A stretch of 6,695 nt of DNA from Pseudomonadota bacterium (lineage in GTDB: Bacteria > Pseudomonadota > Alphaproteobacteria > Rhizobiales > Devosiaceae): contig JAEYZJ010000304.1 of assembly GCA_023430705.1 (NCBI GenBank), forward strand, positions 1-6,695, given 5' to 3'. Position 1 is the first letter of the stretch, and each line of letters starts with the position of its first letter. Below are positions 1 to 5,972 of the stretch, piece by piece. Under the pieces are notes generated by a model. It was not told the origin of the DNA. It was given only the letters and a program-made list of their open reading frames with translations, and did no database searches. A program made the position numbers and the translations under genes.

Positions 1-514
1 TGAGCATGGCGGTGTGGAAGGTGCCGTCGAACAGCATGCCGATCGCCAGGCCCAGGCTCATGATGGCGACCTGCGAGGCCACCAGCCGGTCGATGGCGAA
101 GTTGCGGCCGGCGACGCCGACCAGCACGGACACCGTAACCGACAGCGAGCTCAGCTCGGCGAAGGCCGTGTTCACCACGAGGAAACTGTAGGCCATCCAG
201 AACGCATAGAGCGCCGCGATGGCAGCGGCGCCGATCGTCGAGCGCAGCTCCCAGCGCACCGCCGCCTCGACATCGTCGTCGGCTATGCGCGCCCGGTCGA
301 AGGCACGCATGTCGAGGTCGCGCACGACGCCCACGACGACGAAGGCAACCGCGACCGCGACCAGCACCCAGGAGTTCGCCTCGATGCCCGCAACCGCCGC
401 CACGAGCGCCGACGACAGGGCGCCCAGCATCATGACGCGCCGGTCCGCGTAGAGCGACCGGATCATCGAGACGTAATCGACAGGCGGCAGTGACTTGTGG
501 GCTGGCTCGAACAT
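1..514 (-). CDS. N-terminal membrane domain of a probable GGDEF/EAL cyclic-di-GMP signalling protein (partial, continues past left edge)
   Basis: The minus-strand frame stays open from an ATG at 514 to the window edge, giving 171 residues with no stop. The start is preceded by a modest GGTGAGG ribosome-binding stretch. About five hydrophobic segments are visible (roughly residues 27-45, 48-64, 93-115, 119-136 and 144-162). They are separated by a charged cytoplasmic-looking linker with the pattern DLDMRAFDRAR. The segment around residues 121-143 (SSLSVTV, then VAGRNFAIDR) resembles the membrane sensor module that precedes GGDEF and EAL domains in rhizobial diguanylate cyclase/phosphodiesterase proteins. 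That resemblance is from memory of the family; the catalytic domains themselves lie outside the window. If correct, the protein sits in the inner membrane and makes or degrades cyclic-di-GMP. It could instead be another multi-pass sensor, such as a histidine kinase or adenylate cyclase. The CDS is very likely real; the function is moderately supported. Confidence 0.72.
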   Translation of the reverse strand, partial: MFEPAHKSLPPVDYVSMIRSLYADRRVMMLGALSSALVAAVAGIEANSWVLVAVAVAFVVVGVVRDLDMRAFDRARIADDDVEAAVRWELRSTIGAAAIAALYAFWMAYSFLVVNTAFAELSSLSVTVSVLVGVAGRNFAIDRLVASQVAIMSLGLAIGMLFDGTFHTAML

Positions 515-537
515 AGACCTCACCAAACTGCGACAAT

Positions 538-599
538 CTTGCCGCCCGAGGCGTTAATGGCTGCTTTCGAGAAGGGGGGGGGGAGGCCGCGGCGGCAAG
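538..599. repeat. Perfect 9-bp inverted repeat flanking a G-tract in the divergent intergenic region
   Basis: CTTGCCGCC at 538-546 is the exact reverse complement of GGCGGCAAG at 591-599, with a 44-base interval. The structure lies 24-85 bases upstream of the minus-strand start at 514, so it falls in that gene's likely promoter or leader. Outside it, the rest of the 515-776 gap holds no gene, no convincing consensus promoter and no RNA that I can recognise. In GC-rich DNA a 9-bp match can occur by chance, so a functional role is only a possibility. Confidence 0.4.
574..583. repeat. Homopolymer run of ten G residues
   Basis: Ten consecutive G residues are read directly from the sequence, followed by AGG. 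It is the longest single-base run I noticed in the window. It sits between two divergent genes, about 60 bases from the start of the left membrane-protein gene and about 190 bases from phhB. Such tracts are prone to polymerase slippage, and also to length errors in sequencing. Confidence 0.9.
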
Positions 600-776
600 G
601 GCCGGCGCCTGCATTTGCGGACCATTTGACCCCTATGGTTTATGCATTCTTGGCGCCGCCGGCCGCATTGCGCGCTTCGCCCGCGGGAACGCCGAAGCCG
701 GACGCAGCTTGTTGCCACCGTTCGGGCACTTTGCCCACCGAGACTGCCGACTCACTGGTAGCGAGGAAACGAAACG

Positions 777-1067
777 ATGGCCGAAAAGCTCGATCCCGCC
801 CGGCGCGAAGCCGCGCTGCTGAGACTCAACGGGTGGATCTACGATCCGGGGACCGACGCGATCAGCCATGACTTCAAGTTCAAGACCTTTTCCGAAGCCT
901 TCTCGTTCATGACCCGGGTGGCGCTCGCGGCCGAGAAGATGGGCCATCACCCCGAGTGGTCGAACACCTACAACAAGGTGCGCATCACGCTCAGCACGCA
1001 CGACGCCGGTGGACTGACCGACAAGGACATGGAGCTTGCCGGCAAGATCGACCGGCTGATGGTCTAG
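777..1067 (+). CDS. phhB: Pterin-4a-carbinolamine dehydratase (4a-hydroxytetrahydrobiopterin dehydratase)
   Basis: This 96-residue protein matches the PCD/DCoH family in length and motifs. The enzyme dehydrates 4a-hydroxytetrahydropterin to quinonoid dihydropterin, which recycles the cofactor after aromatic amino-acid hydroxylation in the cytoplasm. The active-site signature is intact: His57-His58-Pro-Glu-Trp61 followed by the N-x-Y-N stretch (Asn63 to Asn66), with a third His at 75 next to Asp76. The strand reading KVRITLST and the final helix LTDKDMELAGKID are also typical. The ATG is preceded by GAGGAA at 763-768 with an eight-base spacer. No phenylalanine hydroxylase gene (phhA) is visible nearby, so the partner is either elsewhere or absent. 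The next gene starts 145 bases downstream on the same strand, so co-transcription is possible but not shown. Confidence 0.95.
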   Translation: MAEKLDPARREAALLRLNGWIYDPGTDAISHDFKFKTFSEAFSFMTRVALAAEKMGHHPEWSNTYNKVRITLSTHDAGGLTDKDMELAGKIDRLMV

Positions 1068-1199
1068 CGGCCCGCCCACGCATCGCCCCATCGCTCCGAT
1101 GCTGCCGCGTCTTTCGGTGCGGCTGCAGTTGCGGCGGGCGGCCCCATGCCTCATCTTCGAAAGCCAGCATTCCTCTACAAGATTTCGCCTACACGCCAC

Positions 1200-1203
1200 G
1201 GAG
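1200..1203 (+). promoter_or_regulatory. Ribosome-binding site that sets the antiporter start
   Basis: GGAG lies nine bases before the ATG at 1213. The same frame is open further upstream, to an ATG at 1099, but the 38 residues this would add are arginine-rich and unlike the hydrophobic N-terminus expected of the family. The 1213 start gives a protein that begins directly with the first membrane helix. Confidence 0.6.
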
Positions 1204-1212
1204 CCCCCGCCG

Positions 1213-3384
1213 ATGCACAGCACGCCCCTGATCTCGACGATCGTTGCGGGTCTGGTGCTGGCCTTCATCCTCGGCGCCGTGGCCAACCGCCTGCGCATGC
1301 CTCCGCTCGTCGGCTACCTCATCGCCGGCGTGCTGGTGGGGCCGAACACGCCGGGCTTCGTCGGCGACACCGAGCTTGCGACCGAGCTCAGCGAGATCGG
1401 CGTGATCCTGCTGATGTTCGGGGTGGGCCTGCACTTCTCGCTCAAAGACCTGCTCTCGGTGCGGGCGCTGGCCGTGCCCGGCGCCATCGTGCAGATCGTC
1501 GGGGCGACTCTGATGGGCCTCGCGCTCGCCAGCCTGCTCGGCTGGAGCCTCGGGGCGGGCCTGATCTTCGGCCTCGCGCTGTCGGTCGCCTCGACCGTGG
1601 TGCTGCTCAAGGCACTCGAGGACCGCCACGCGCTCGACAGCGAGAAGGGCCGCATCGCCGTCGGCTGGCTGATCGTGGAGGACCTCGCCATGGTCCTCGC
1701 CCTCGTCCTCATCCCCGCCATCGCCTCGATCTCGGGCATCACGGCGGCCGAGACGCACGACCCCTTCGTCGATTTCGTCGAGCGCTTCACCGGCGACCTG
1801 GGGATCGCCGGGATCATCGGCGTCACCATCGTCAAGCTCGCCGCCTTCGTCGGCTTCATGCTGGTGGTCGGACGCCGGCTGATCCCGATGGTGCTGCACT
1901 ATACCGCCCATACCGGCAGCCGCGAACTGTTCCGCCTCGCGGTGCTCGCCATAGCGCTCGGCGTTGCCGCGGGCGCCGCCTACCTCTTCGGCGTGTCGCT
2001 GGCGCTCGGCGCCTTCTTTGCCGGCATGATCCTCAGCGAGAGCGAGCTCAGCCATCGCGCCGCGCAGGAAAGCCTGCCACTGCGCGACGCCTTCTCGGTG
2101 CTGTTCTTCGTCGCCGTCGGCATGCTGTTCGACCCCGCCATCCTCGTGCACGATCCACTGCCGGTGCTGGCGACGGTGTTCATCATCCTGATCGGCAAGT
2201 CGGTGCTCGCCTATCTCATCGTCACCGCCTTCAGGCGGCCGGTCGGCACCGCGCTGACCGTTTCGGCGAGCCTCGCCCAGATCGGGGAGTTCTCGTTCAT
2301 CCTCGCCGGCCTCGGCGTCGCGCTCGGCATCCTGCCCGAGGAGGGCCGCGACCTGATCCTCGCCGGTGCGCTCGTCTCGATCATCCTCAACCCGCTGGTC
2401 TTTCTTGCCGTCGACGCCATCCGGCCCTGGCTCGAGGAGCGCTACGGCCGCCCCGCCGAGGCGCTGGCCGGCGCGCCGGGCGGCATGCGGGTCGAACCCG
2501 ACCTGACCGATTCCGCGCCGCGCCCGGCCGAGGGCGTGTCCGAGCCCGAGGCGACCGAAATCCCGACGGCAAAGCGCGGCCATGTCGTGGTCATCGGCTT
2601 CGGCCGCGTCGGCTCGGTCGTCGCCGAGGCCATGCTCGAGGCGAGGAGGCCGTTCCTCGTCGTCGAGGATTCCGAAGGCCGGGTCGCCGCGGCGCGTGAC
2701 CTCGGCATCGAGGTGGTGATCGGCAATGCCGCCGCCCCGCGCGTCCTCGCCCTCGCCAATGTCGCCGAGGCCTCCTACGTGGTCGTCGCCATCCCCAACA
2801 CCTTCGAGGCCGGCCAGGCGACGGAGCAGACGCGCCGGCACAATCCGGACGTGCTGATCATCGCCCGCGCCTATTCCGACGAGGAGGAGGCGCACCTCAA
2901 GGCCCTCGGCGCCAACGTGGTGCTGCTGGGCGAACGCGAGATCGGCCTCGGCATGGTCGACGTGATCAACCGCGACAGCCGCGCGCTGGCCGAGATCGCC
3001 GCCGCCGATGCCGTGGAATCGGTGCTGGCGCCGCTTGCCGCCGCCCCAAGACTTTCCGCCGACCCGAACCTGCTGGCCGAGGCGATCGAGGCGGCGCAGG
3101 CCGGCGTGCAGCACCCCGACACGGGGCCGGCCGAACCGCCGGCCGTCGTCTCCGCCTTCGGCGAGGAACCCGATGCGCTCGGGCCCGACGACGCGGCGAT
3201 GCTGGACGAGGAGGTGGCCGACCTCGAGGCGCTGGACAGCGCGCCGGCGCCCGCAGCCCCGGTCATGCCGCCGCCCGCGGCACCCGCGACCGTGGCCGGC
3301 AGCCCCTACAACGCGCAGGTGGAGCCGGGGCCGCCCTTCAACCCCGAGGTACCGCCTCCCGAGGCCGAAGCAGAGAAAGCCTGA
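1213..3384 (+). CDS. ybaL: YbaL-type CPA2 potassium/proton antiporter with RCK (TrkA-N) domain and long C-terminal tail
   Basis: The 723-residue protein has three parts. Residues 1-405 or so form a polytopic Na+/H+-exchanger-type membrane domain. It contains the conserved N-terminal helix LRMPPLVGYLIAGVLVGP, the SVASTVVLLKALEDR stretch at 124-138 and an acidic pair Glu156-Asp157 in WLIVEDLAMV, the expected ion-binding helix. Residues 456-587 form a Rossmann-type RCK/TrkA-N domain with the nucleotide-binding GFGRVG at 462-467. Residues 588-723 are an acidic, Ala/Pro-rich, probably disordered tail. Family members exchange K+ for H+ across the inner membrane, gated by nucleotide or ligand binding at the RCK domain. 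E. coli YbaL is about 558 residues, so the tail is an extra. No KefF/KefG-type ancillary gene is seen. Kef-type, RosB-type and YbaL-type labels are hard to separate by eye; the family assignment is firm and the exact ion specificity is inferred. Confidence 0.9.
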   Translation: MHSTPLISTIVAGLVLAFILGAVANRLRMPPLVGYLIAGVLVGPNTPGFVGDTELATELSEIGVILLMFGVGLHFSLKDLLSVRALAVPGAIVQIVGATLMGLALASLLGWSLGAGLIFGLALSVASTVVLLKALEDRHALDSEKGRIAVGWLIVEDLAMVLALVLIPAIASISGITAAETHDPFVDFVERFTGDLGIAGIIGVTIVKLAAFVGFMLVVGRRLIPMVLHYTAHTGSRELFRLAVLAIALGVAAGAAYLFGVSLALGAFFAGMILSESELSHRAAQESLPLRDAFSVLFFVAVGMLFDPAILVHDPLPVLATVFIILIGKSVLAYLIVTAFRRPVGTALTVSASLAQIGEFSFILAGLGVALGILPEEGRDLILAGALVSIILNPLVFLAVDAIRPWLEERYGRPAEALAGAPGGMRVEPDLTDSAPRPAEGVSEPEATEIPTAKRGHVVVIGFGRVGSVVAEAMLEARRPFLVVEDSEGRVAAARDLGIEVVIGNAAAPRVLALANVAEASYVVVAIPNTFEAGQATEQTRRHNPDVLIIARAYSDEEEAHLKALGANVVLLGEREIGLGMVDVINRDSRALAEIAAADAVESVLAPLAAAPRLSADPNLLAEAIEAAQAGVQHPDTGPAEPPAVVSAFGEEPDALGPDDAAMLDEEVADLEALDSAPAPAAPVMPPPAAPATVAGSPYNAQVEPGPPFNPEVPPPEAEAEKA

Positions 3385-3404
3385 GCCGAAGAGAAGGCTT
3401 TCTT
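3373..3404 (+). terminator. Possible intrinsic terminator at the end of the antiporter gene
   Basis: AGAAAGCC at 3374-3381 is perfectly complementary to GGCTTTCT at 3396-3403. A flanking G-T pair makes nine stem positions around a 14-base loop. The A-rich left arm and T-rich right arm ending in CTTTCTTC resemble a rho-independent terminator, although no continuous T-tract follows. The left arm overlaps the last antiporter codons. A competing hairpin at 3388-3405 (GAAGAGA with TTTCTTC) uses the same right arm. Confidence 0.4.
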
Positions 3405-3418
3405 CATTGGCGGCTTCC

Positions 3419-3444
3419 TATATCCTAGTAATGCGGTCGACATA
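3419..3444 (+). promoter_or_regulatory. AT-rich imperfect dyad, candidate promoter/operator of the Rrf2 gene
   Basis: TATATC at 3419-3424 and GACATA at 3439-3444 form an imperfect dyad (five of six positions symmetric) spaced by 14 bases. They sit in the only AT-leaning patch between the antiporter and the regulator gene. Rrf2 proteins commonly autoregulate through dyads of about this size. GGCGGC (3409-3414) and GCCGCC (3445-3450) bracket it as a second inverted repeat. TATCCT at 3421 could serve as a -10 box, but I see no good -35. This is a weak prediction. Confidence 0.22.
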
Positions 3445-3462
3445 GCCGCCTCGGATCCCGCG

Positions 3463-3891
3463 ATGATTTCGCAGAAGGCAAAATACGCACTACGGGCGCT
3501 GGTGGCGCTGACGAGGGTGCCCCCCGGCGAGTCGCTGATGATCTCGGAGATTTCGCGTGGGCAGGCGATTCCGAAGAAGTTCCTCGAGCAGATCCTGCTG
3601 GAACTGAAGCGGGCCGGCATCGTCATGAGCCGGCGCGGCCGGCTGGGCGGCTACGTGCTGCTGCGCTCGCCCGACCAGGTGACGTTCGGCGAGGTGCTGC
3701 GGCTGATCGACGGCCCGATCGCCCCGCTCCCCTGCCTCAGCAAGATCGCCTACCGCCGCTGCGCCGACTGCGCGGAAGAAGCGAGCTGCGAGATCCGCCA
3801 CGTCTTTGCCCGCGTCACCGTCGCCACCCGCGAGGTGCTGGATCGCACCACGCTCGCCGACGCGGTGGTGGCCAACGACGCGCTGGTCTAG
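3463..3891 (+). CDS. Rrf2-family transcriptional regulator with a four-cysteine cluster
   Basis: The 142-residue protein begins MISQKAKYALRAL, the typical first helix of Rrf2 winged-helix regulators. A helix-turn-helix spans about residues 25-53 (ISEISRGQAIPKKFLEQILLELKRAGI), followed by the wing SRRGRLGGYVL at 56-66. The C-terminal half carries Cys91, Cys100, Cys103 and Cys109. In IscR, NsrR and RirA, three cysteines in this region bind an iron-sulfur cluster and make the regulator sense Fe-S status, nitric oxide or iron. Here the spacing is C-x8-C-x2-C-x5-C, so cluster binding is plausible but the ligand set is uncertain. It acts as a cytoplasmic DNA-binding dimer. The ribosome-binding site is weak (CGGAT about seven bases upstream). 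Its stop codon overlaps the stop of the convergent APH-like gene. The target genes are not evident; the antiporter upstream is a neighbour but probably a separate unit. Confidence 0.9.
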   Translation: MISQKAKYALRALVALTRVPPGESLMISEISRGQAIPKKFLEQILLELKRAGIVMSRRGRLGGYVLLRSPDQVTFGEVLRLIDGPIAPLPCLSKIAYRRCADCAEEASCEIRHVFARVTVATREVLDRTTLADAVVANDALV

Positions 3892-4778
3892 CGGCGGTAA
3901 AGCCCCATTTCCTTGAGTTCGGCGACCCAGCCGGTGACGCTGGCGACGCCCCTGTCGCCGGGCAGCACGTCCCGGGCGAGTTCGGCAAGGCGCAGGGCCG
4001 AGGTGTAGAGCATCACCAGATCCCGGTCGACCGCCACCCGGGCGAGTTCCTCGTAGCGCTCGATGATCCTCAGCGTCAGGTCGGCCGATACCCAGTTGGT
4101 GTAGCTGAGGTCGCGGTGGCGCGAGCCGAACCCGGCATCGGCGAAATCGAAGACGCCGTTGAGCATGCCCGTCTCATGGTCGAAGGCCATGTTCCAGCCG
4201 TGCCCGTCGAAATAGCCGAAGATGAGCTCGTCGCCGCTGATCGAGAGCTTGCGGTAAGCAGCGACGGTGCGGTTGAGGAAGGTCTTGTAGCCCCGCGGCA
4301 GCCTGGGCCCGGCCCCCGCAGCGATCGCGTCGGGAGCCATCCACGGATCGACGCCGGTCGCGCCGGCCTGCTGCATCCGGTTGAGCGGCAGGGCATGCAG
4401 TTCGGCGTAGAGCTGCGCCATCCGCGTGGCGAGCGCGTTGCGGCGACCTTCGTCTAGCTGCAGGTAGTCCGCCGTCTCCAGCGAGGAACCGGAAATCTTG
4501 AGGTGCTGTGAAAAGGGCAGCGGACCCTCGTGCATCACCATCTGCGGCAGCGTGATGGTGATGCGCGGCTTGAGGAACTGCAGCAGCGCCACCTCGCGAC
4601 GCAACCGCACCTCGGCCTCGGGGGAACGCGGGAACTTGAAGATCCACCCGTCGCACTCGAGCGCGACGCTGTCCCAGCCATCGGAAAGAATGCTGAAGAT
4701 GCCGCCGGCAAACTGCGGCAACGTACCGATGACGTGCGCACGAAAGCGCGCGATCTCCGCCGCCGGCACCTCCTCCAT
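3888..4778 (-). CDS. APH-fold phosphotransferase family protein
   Basis: The 296-residue protein follows the aminoglycoside-phosphotransferase/choline-kinase fold (PF01636-like). The N-lobe has an ATP-binding Lys48 in WIFKFPR and a partner Glu62 in RREVALLQF. The C-lobe has the catalytic loop GYFDGHGWNMAFD with Asp191 and Asn196, and the metal-binding Asp211 in VFDFADAGFG. The usual HGD of the family is replaced by Tyr-Phe-Asp. Members phosphorylate hydroxyl groups of small molecules; most environmental members are not antibiotic-resistance enzymes, so the substrate here is unknown. I chose the ATG at 4778 because GGGGAG (minus strand, 4792-4787) lies eight bases upstream of it. The in-frame GTG at 4784 would be only two bases from that site. 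It lies in the same direction as the small gene and the dehydrogenase upstream, and its stop codon overlaps that of the Rrf2 gene. Confidence 0.85.
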   Translation of the reverse strand: MEEVPAAEIARFRAHVIGTLPQFAGGIFSILSDGWDSVALECDGWIFKFPRSPEAEVRLRREVALLQFLKPRITITLPQMVMHEGPLPFSQHLKISGSSLETADYLQLDEGRRNALATRMAQLYAELHALPLNRMQQAGATGVDPWMAPDAIAAGAGPRLPRGYKTFLNRTVAAYRKLSISGDELIFGYFDGHGWNMAFDHETGMLNGVFDFADAGFGSRHRDLSYTNWVSADLTLRIIERYEELARVAVDRDLVMLYTSALRLAELARDVLPGDRGVASVTGWVAELKEMGLYRR

Positions 4779-4788
4779 CGTCACGTCT

Positions 4789-4804
4789 CCCCGTCAAGCC
4801 GGGG
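4789..4804 (-). promoter_or_regulatory. Hairpin overlapping the APH-like gene's ribosome-binding site
   Basis: On the minus strand CCCCG (4804-4800) pairs with CGGGG (4793-4789) around the loop GCTTGA. The right arm contains most of the GGGGAG ribosome-binding site (4792-4787) for the start at 4778. In RNA this short all-GC stem could mask translation initiation. The stem is only five pairs, so its effect is uncertain. Confidence 0.35.
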
Positions 4805-4834
4805 CGAATCTAGAGCAAGGGGGCGGAAAGTCCA

Positions 4835-4993
4835 TCACGCCGGGTGCAGTTCCCGTACGCCGTGCCGCTGCTGTCGCCGCGGCGCAACGGCCCGCGCGAC
4901 GATCCGCGGCGCCTCGTGGCGGTGCGGCACCTGGACGCCAAGTGCCTCGGCAACGGCCCTTTCAAGCAACCGATCGAGTTCTGCCTTGCGCAT
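4835..4993 (-). CDS. Predicted 52-residue basic protein, function unknown
   Basis: The ORF begins with ATG at 4993, preceded by a strong AAGGAG (minus strand, 5005-5000) with a six-base spacer, one of the best ribosome-binding sites in the window. The first 19 residues (MRKAELDRLLERAVAEALG) look like an amphipathic helix. The rest is Arg-, His- and Ala-rich, with no cysteine and no membrane segment. The same frame is open upstream to 5032, but the internal ATG has the better initiation signal. It lies 126 bases downstream of the dehydrogenase stop and 56 bases upstream of the APH-like start, all on one strand. I recognise no family. It may be a genuine small protein, or a leader peptide whose translation affects the downstream kinase-like gene. 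It could also be a chance frame in GC-rich DNA. Confidence 0.45.
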   Translation of the reverse strand: MRKAELDRLLERAVAEALGVQVPHRHEAPRIVARAVAPRRQQRHGVRELHPA

Positions 4994-5119
4994 GAATGTC
5001 TCCTTCGGGTCACGCGGAGGCATGCCCCGCATCGTTGGAGATCAAAACGTCCCGGGCTCGAAGTAGGTTGCCGCTATACGCCGTTCAGTTTGCGGTGATC
5101 GACTATCCTGGCCCCTCCG

Positions 5120-5884
5120 TCAGCGGGCCGTCCAGCCTCCGTCGATCATCAGCGTGTGCCCGGTGATCATTGCTGCGGCGTCGGAACACAGAAACACGAC
5201 GGCCCCGGCCACCTCGTCCGGCTCGCCGATGCGATGGAGGGCCGCGATGCGCTCGATCACGTCCGCCCTGAAGCCGGGATCGCCGAGGGCGTCGGCCGTG
5301 CCGTCGGTACGAAAGAAGGTCGGCGCCACGCAGTTGACCCGCACGTTGTGCTTGCCCCACTCGACCGCGAAGCACTTCGTCATGTGGCTGACCGCGGCCT
5401 TGCTGAGGCAGTAGATGGCCTCGCCCGGCAGCGCCACGGCGCCCGCCTGCGATCCCATGTTGACGATCGAGCCGGTCCGCCGCCGGATCATGTGCCGGCC
5501 GGCATACTGCGAGATGAAGAAGGTCGACTTGACGTTGAAATCGATGGTGAAGTCGAACTCGTCCTCGGGAAAATCCTCGATCGGCCCCTCGGTCCCTCCG
5601 CCGGCGTTGTTGACGAGGATATCGAGCCGCCCGAAGTCCGCGATCGCCTCGTCGATGGCGGCGTAGGCCTGCGGCAGGTCCAGCACGTCCATCTGCAGCG
5701 GCAGGGCCCGGCGCCCGAGCGCCTCGATCTCGGCGACGAGGCCACCGTCGGCCTCCCTGTCGCGCAGCCCGAGCGCGACGTCCGCTCCCGCCCGCGCCAG
5801 GTTGAGCGCCACCGCCCGTCCCAGCCCCCGCCCCGCACCGGTCACCAGTGCCGTCCGACCCGTCAGCGCGAACGATGCCGCCAT
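5120..5884 (-). CDS. Short-chain dehydrogenase/reductase (SDR family oxidoreductase)
   Basis: This 254-residue protein is a complete classical SDR, the usual length. The cofactor-binding motif TGAGRGLG is at residues 15-22, NNAG at 92-95, and the catalytic tetrad is Asn117, Ser145, Tyr158 and Lys162 (Y-C-L-S-K). The C-terminal G-H-T-L-M-I-D-G-G motif is also typical. The enzyme performs an NAD(P)-dependent alcohol/ketone oxidoreduction in the cytoplasm. Arginines at 41 and 43 after the second strand make NADP(H) somewhat likelier, but this is an inference. The sequence resembles 3-oxoacyl-ACP reductase (FabG)-like and gluconate/glucose dehydrogenase-like SDRs, and the substrate cannot be assigned by eye. 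The ATG at 5884 follows a purine-rich GGGGAGGG stretch. It is the first of three same-strand genes and is divergent from the small membrane protein at 6029. Confidence 0.93.
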   Translation of the reverse strand: MAASFALTGRTALVTGAGRGLGRAVALNLARAGADVALGLRDREADGGLVAEIEALGRRALPLQMDVLDLPQAYAAIDEAIADFGRLDILVNNAGGGTEGPIEDFPEDEFDFTIDFNVKSTFFISQYAGRHMIRRRTGSIVNMGSQAGAVALPGEAIYCLSKAAVSHMTKCFAVEWGKHNVRVNCVAPTFFRTDGTADALGDPGFRADVIERIAALHRIGEPDEVAGAVVFLCSDAAAMITGHTLMIDGGWTAR

Positions 5885-5972
5885 GCTGCCCTCCCCTCCC
5901 CCTGCCTTGCACCATCTTCGGGCCCGGCCGGCCGCTTGGCAATCACCGGTTAATGGGCCTGTGGCAGCCTAG

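Noticed and set aside
14..493. 159-codon plus-strand frame at the left edge
   Set aside because: The opposite strand encodes a coherent multi-helix membrane protein with a ribosome-binding site. This frame gives only polar low-complexity sequence.
626..650. TTGACC at 626 as a -35 box for a promoter reading toward phhB
   Set aside because: The TATGCA and CATTCT candidates downstream are only 9 and 13 bases away, so no correctly spaced -10 box is present.
1104..1123. GCCGC/GCGGC hairpin after phhB as a terminator
   Set aside because: Only five pairs and no T-tract follows; too weak to call.
633..1298. 221-codon minus-strand frame over phhB
   Set aside because: It spans a clear phhB gene on the other strand and the following gap, and its protein shows no recognisable domain.
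1146..2699. 517-codon open frame on the plus strand overlapping the antiporter
   Set aside because: Arg/Pro-rich translation without motifs; it is an out-of-frame shadow of the antiporter.
1189..3114. 641-codon open frame on the minus strand opposite the antiporter gene
   Set aside because: Its translation is a biased run of Asp, Glu, Arg, His and Gly with no domain, as expected from the complement of a GC-rich gene. The plus-strand frame has clear membrane and RCK motifs.
3888..4778. Antibiotic-resistance aminoglycoside phosphotransferase
   Set aside because: The fold matches the APH superfamily, but the catalytic loop diverges and the gene sits in ordinary chromosomal context without mobile elements. 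A resistance role is not supported.
5925..5934. CGGCCGGCCG palindrome as an operator
   Set aside because: Short all-GC palindromes are expected by chance in this composition, and nothing else points to a site there.
5103..5942. Frame-shifted 279-codon minus-strand frame over the SDR gene
   Set aside because: Gly/Arg-rich translation lacking the SDR motifs that are intact in the neighbouring frame; no sign of a frameshift.
5156..5953. 265-codon plus-strand frame antisense to the SDR gene
   Set aside because: Antisense shadow of an intact SDR with all catalytic residues.
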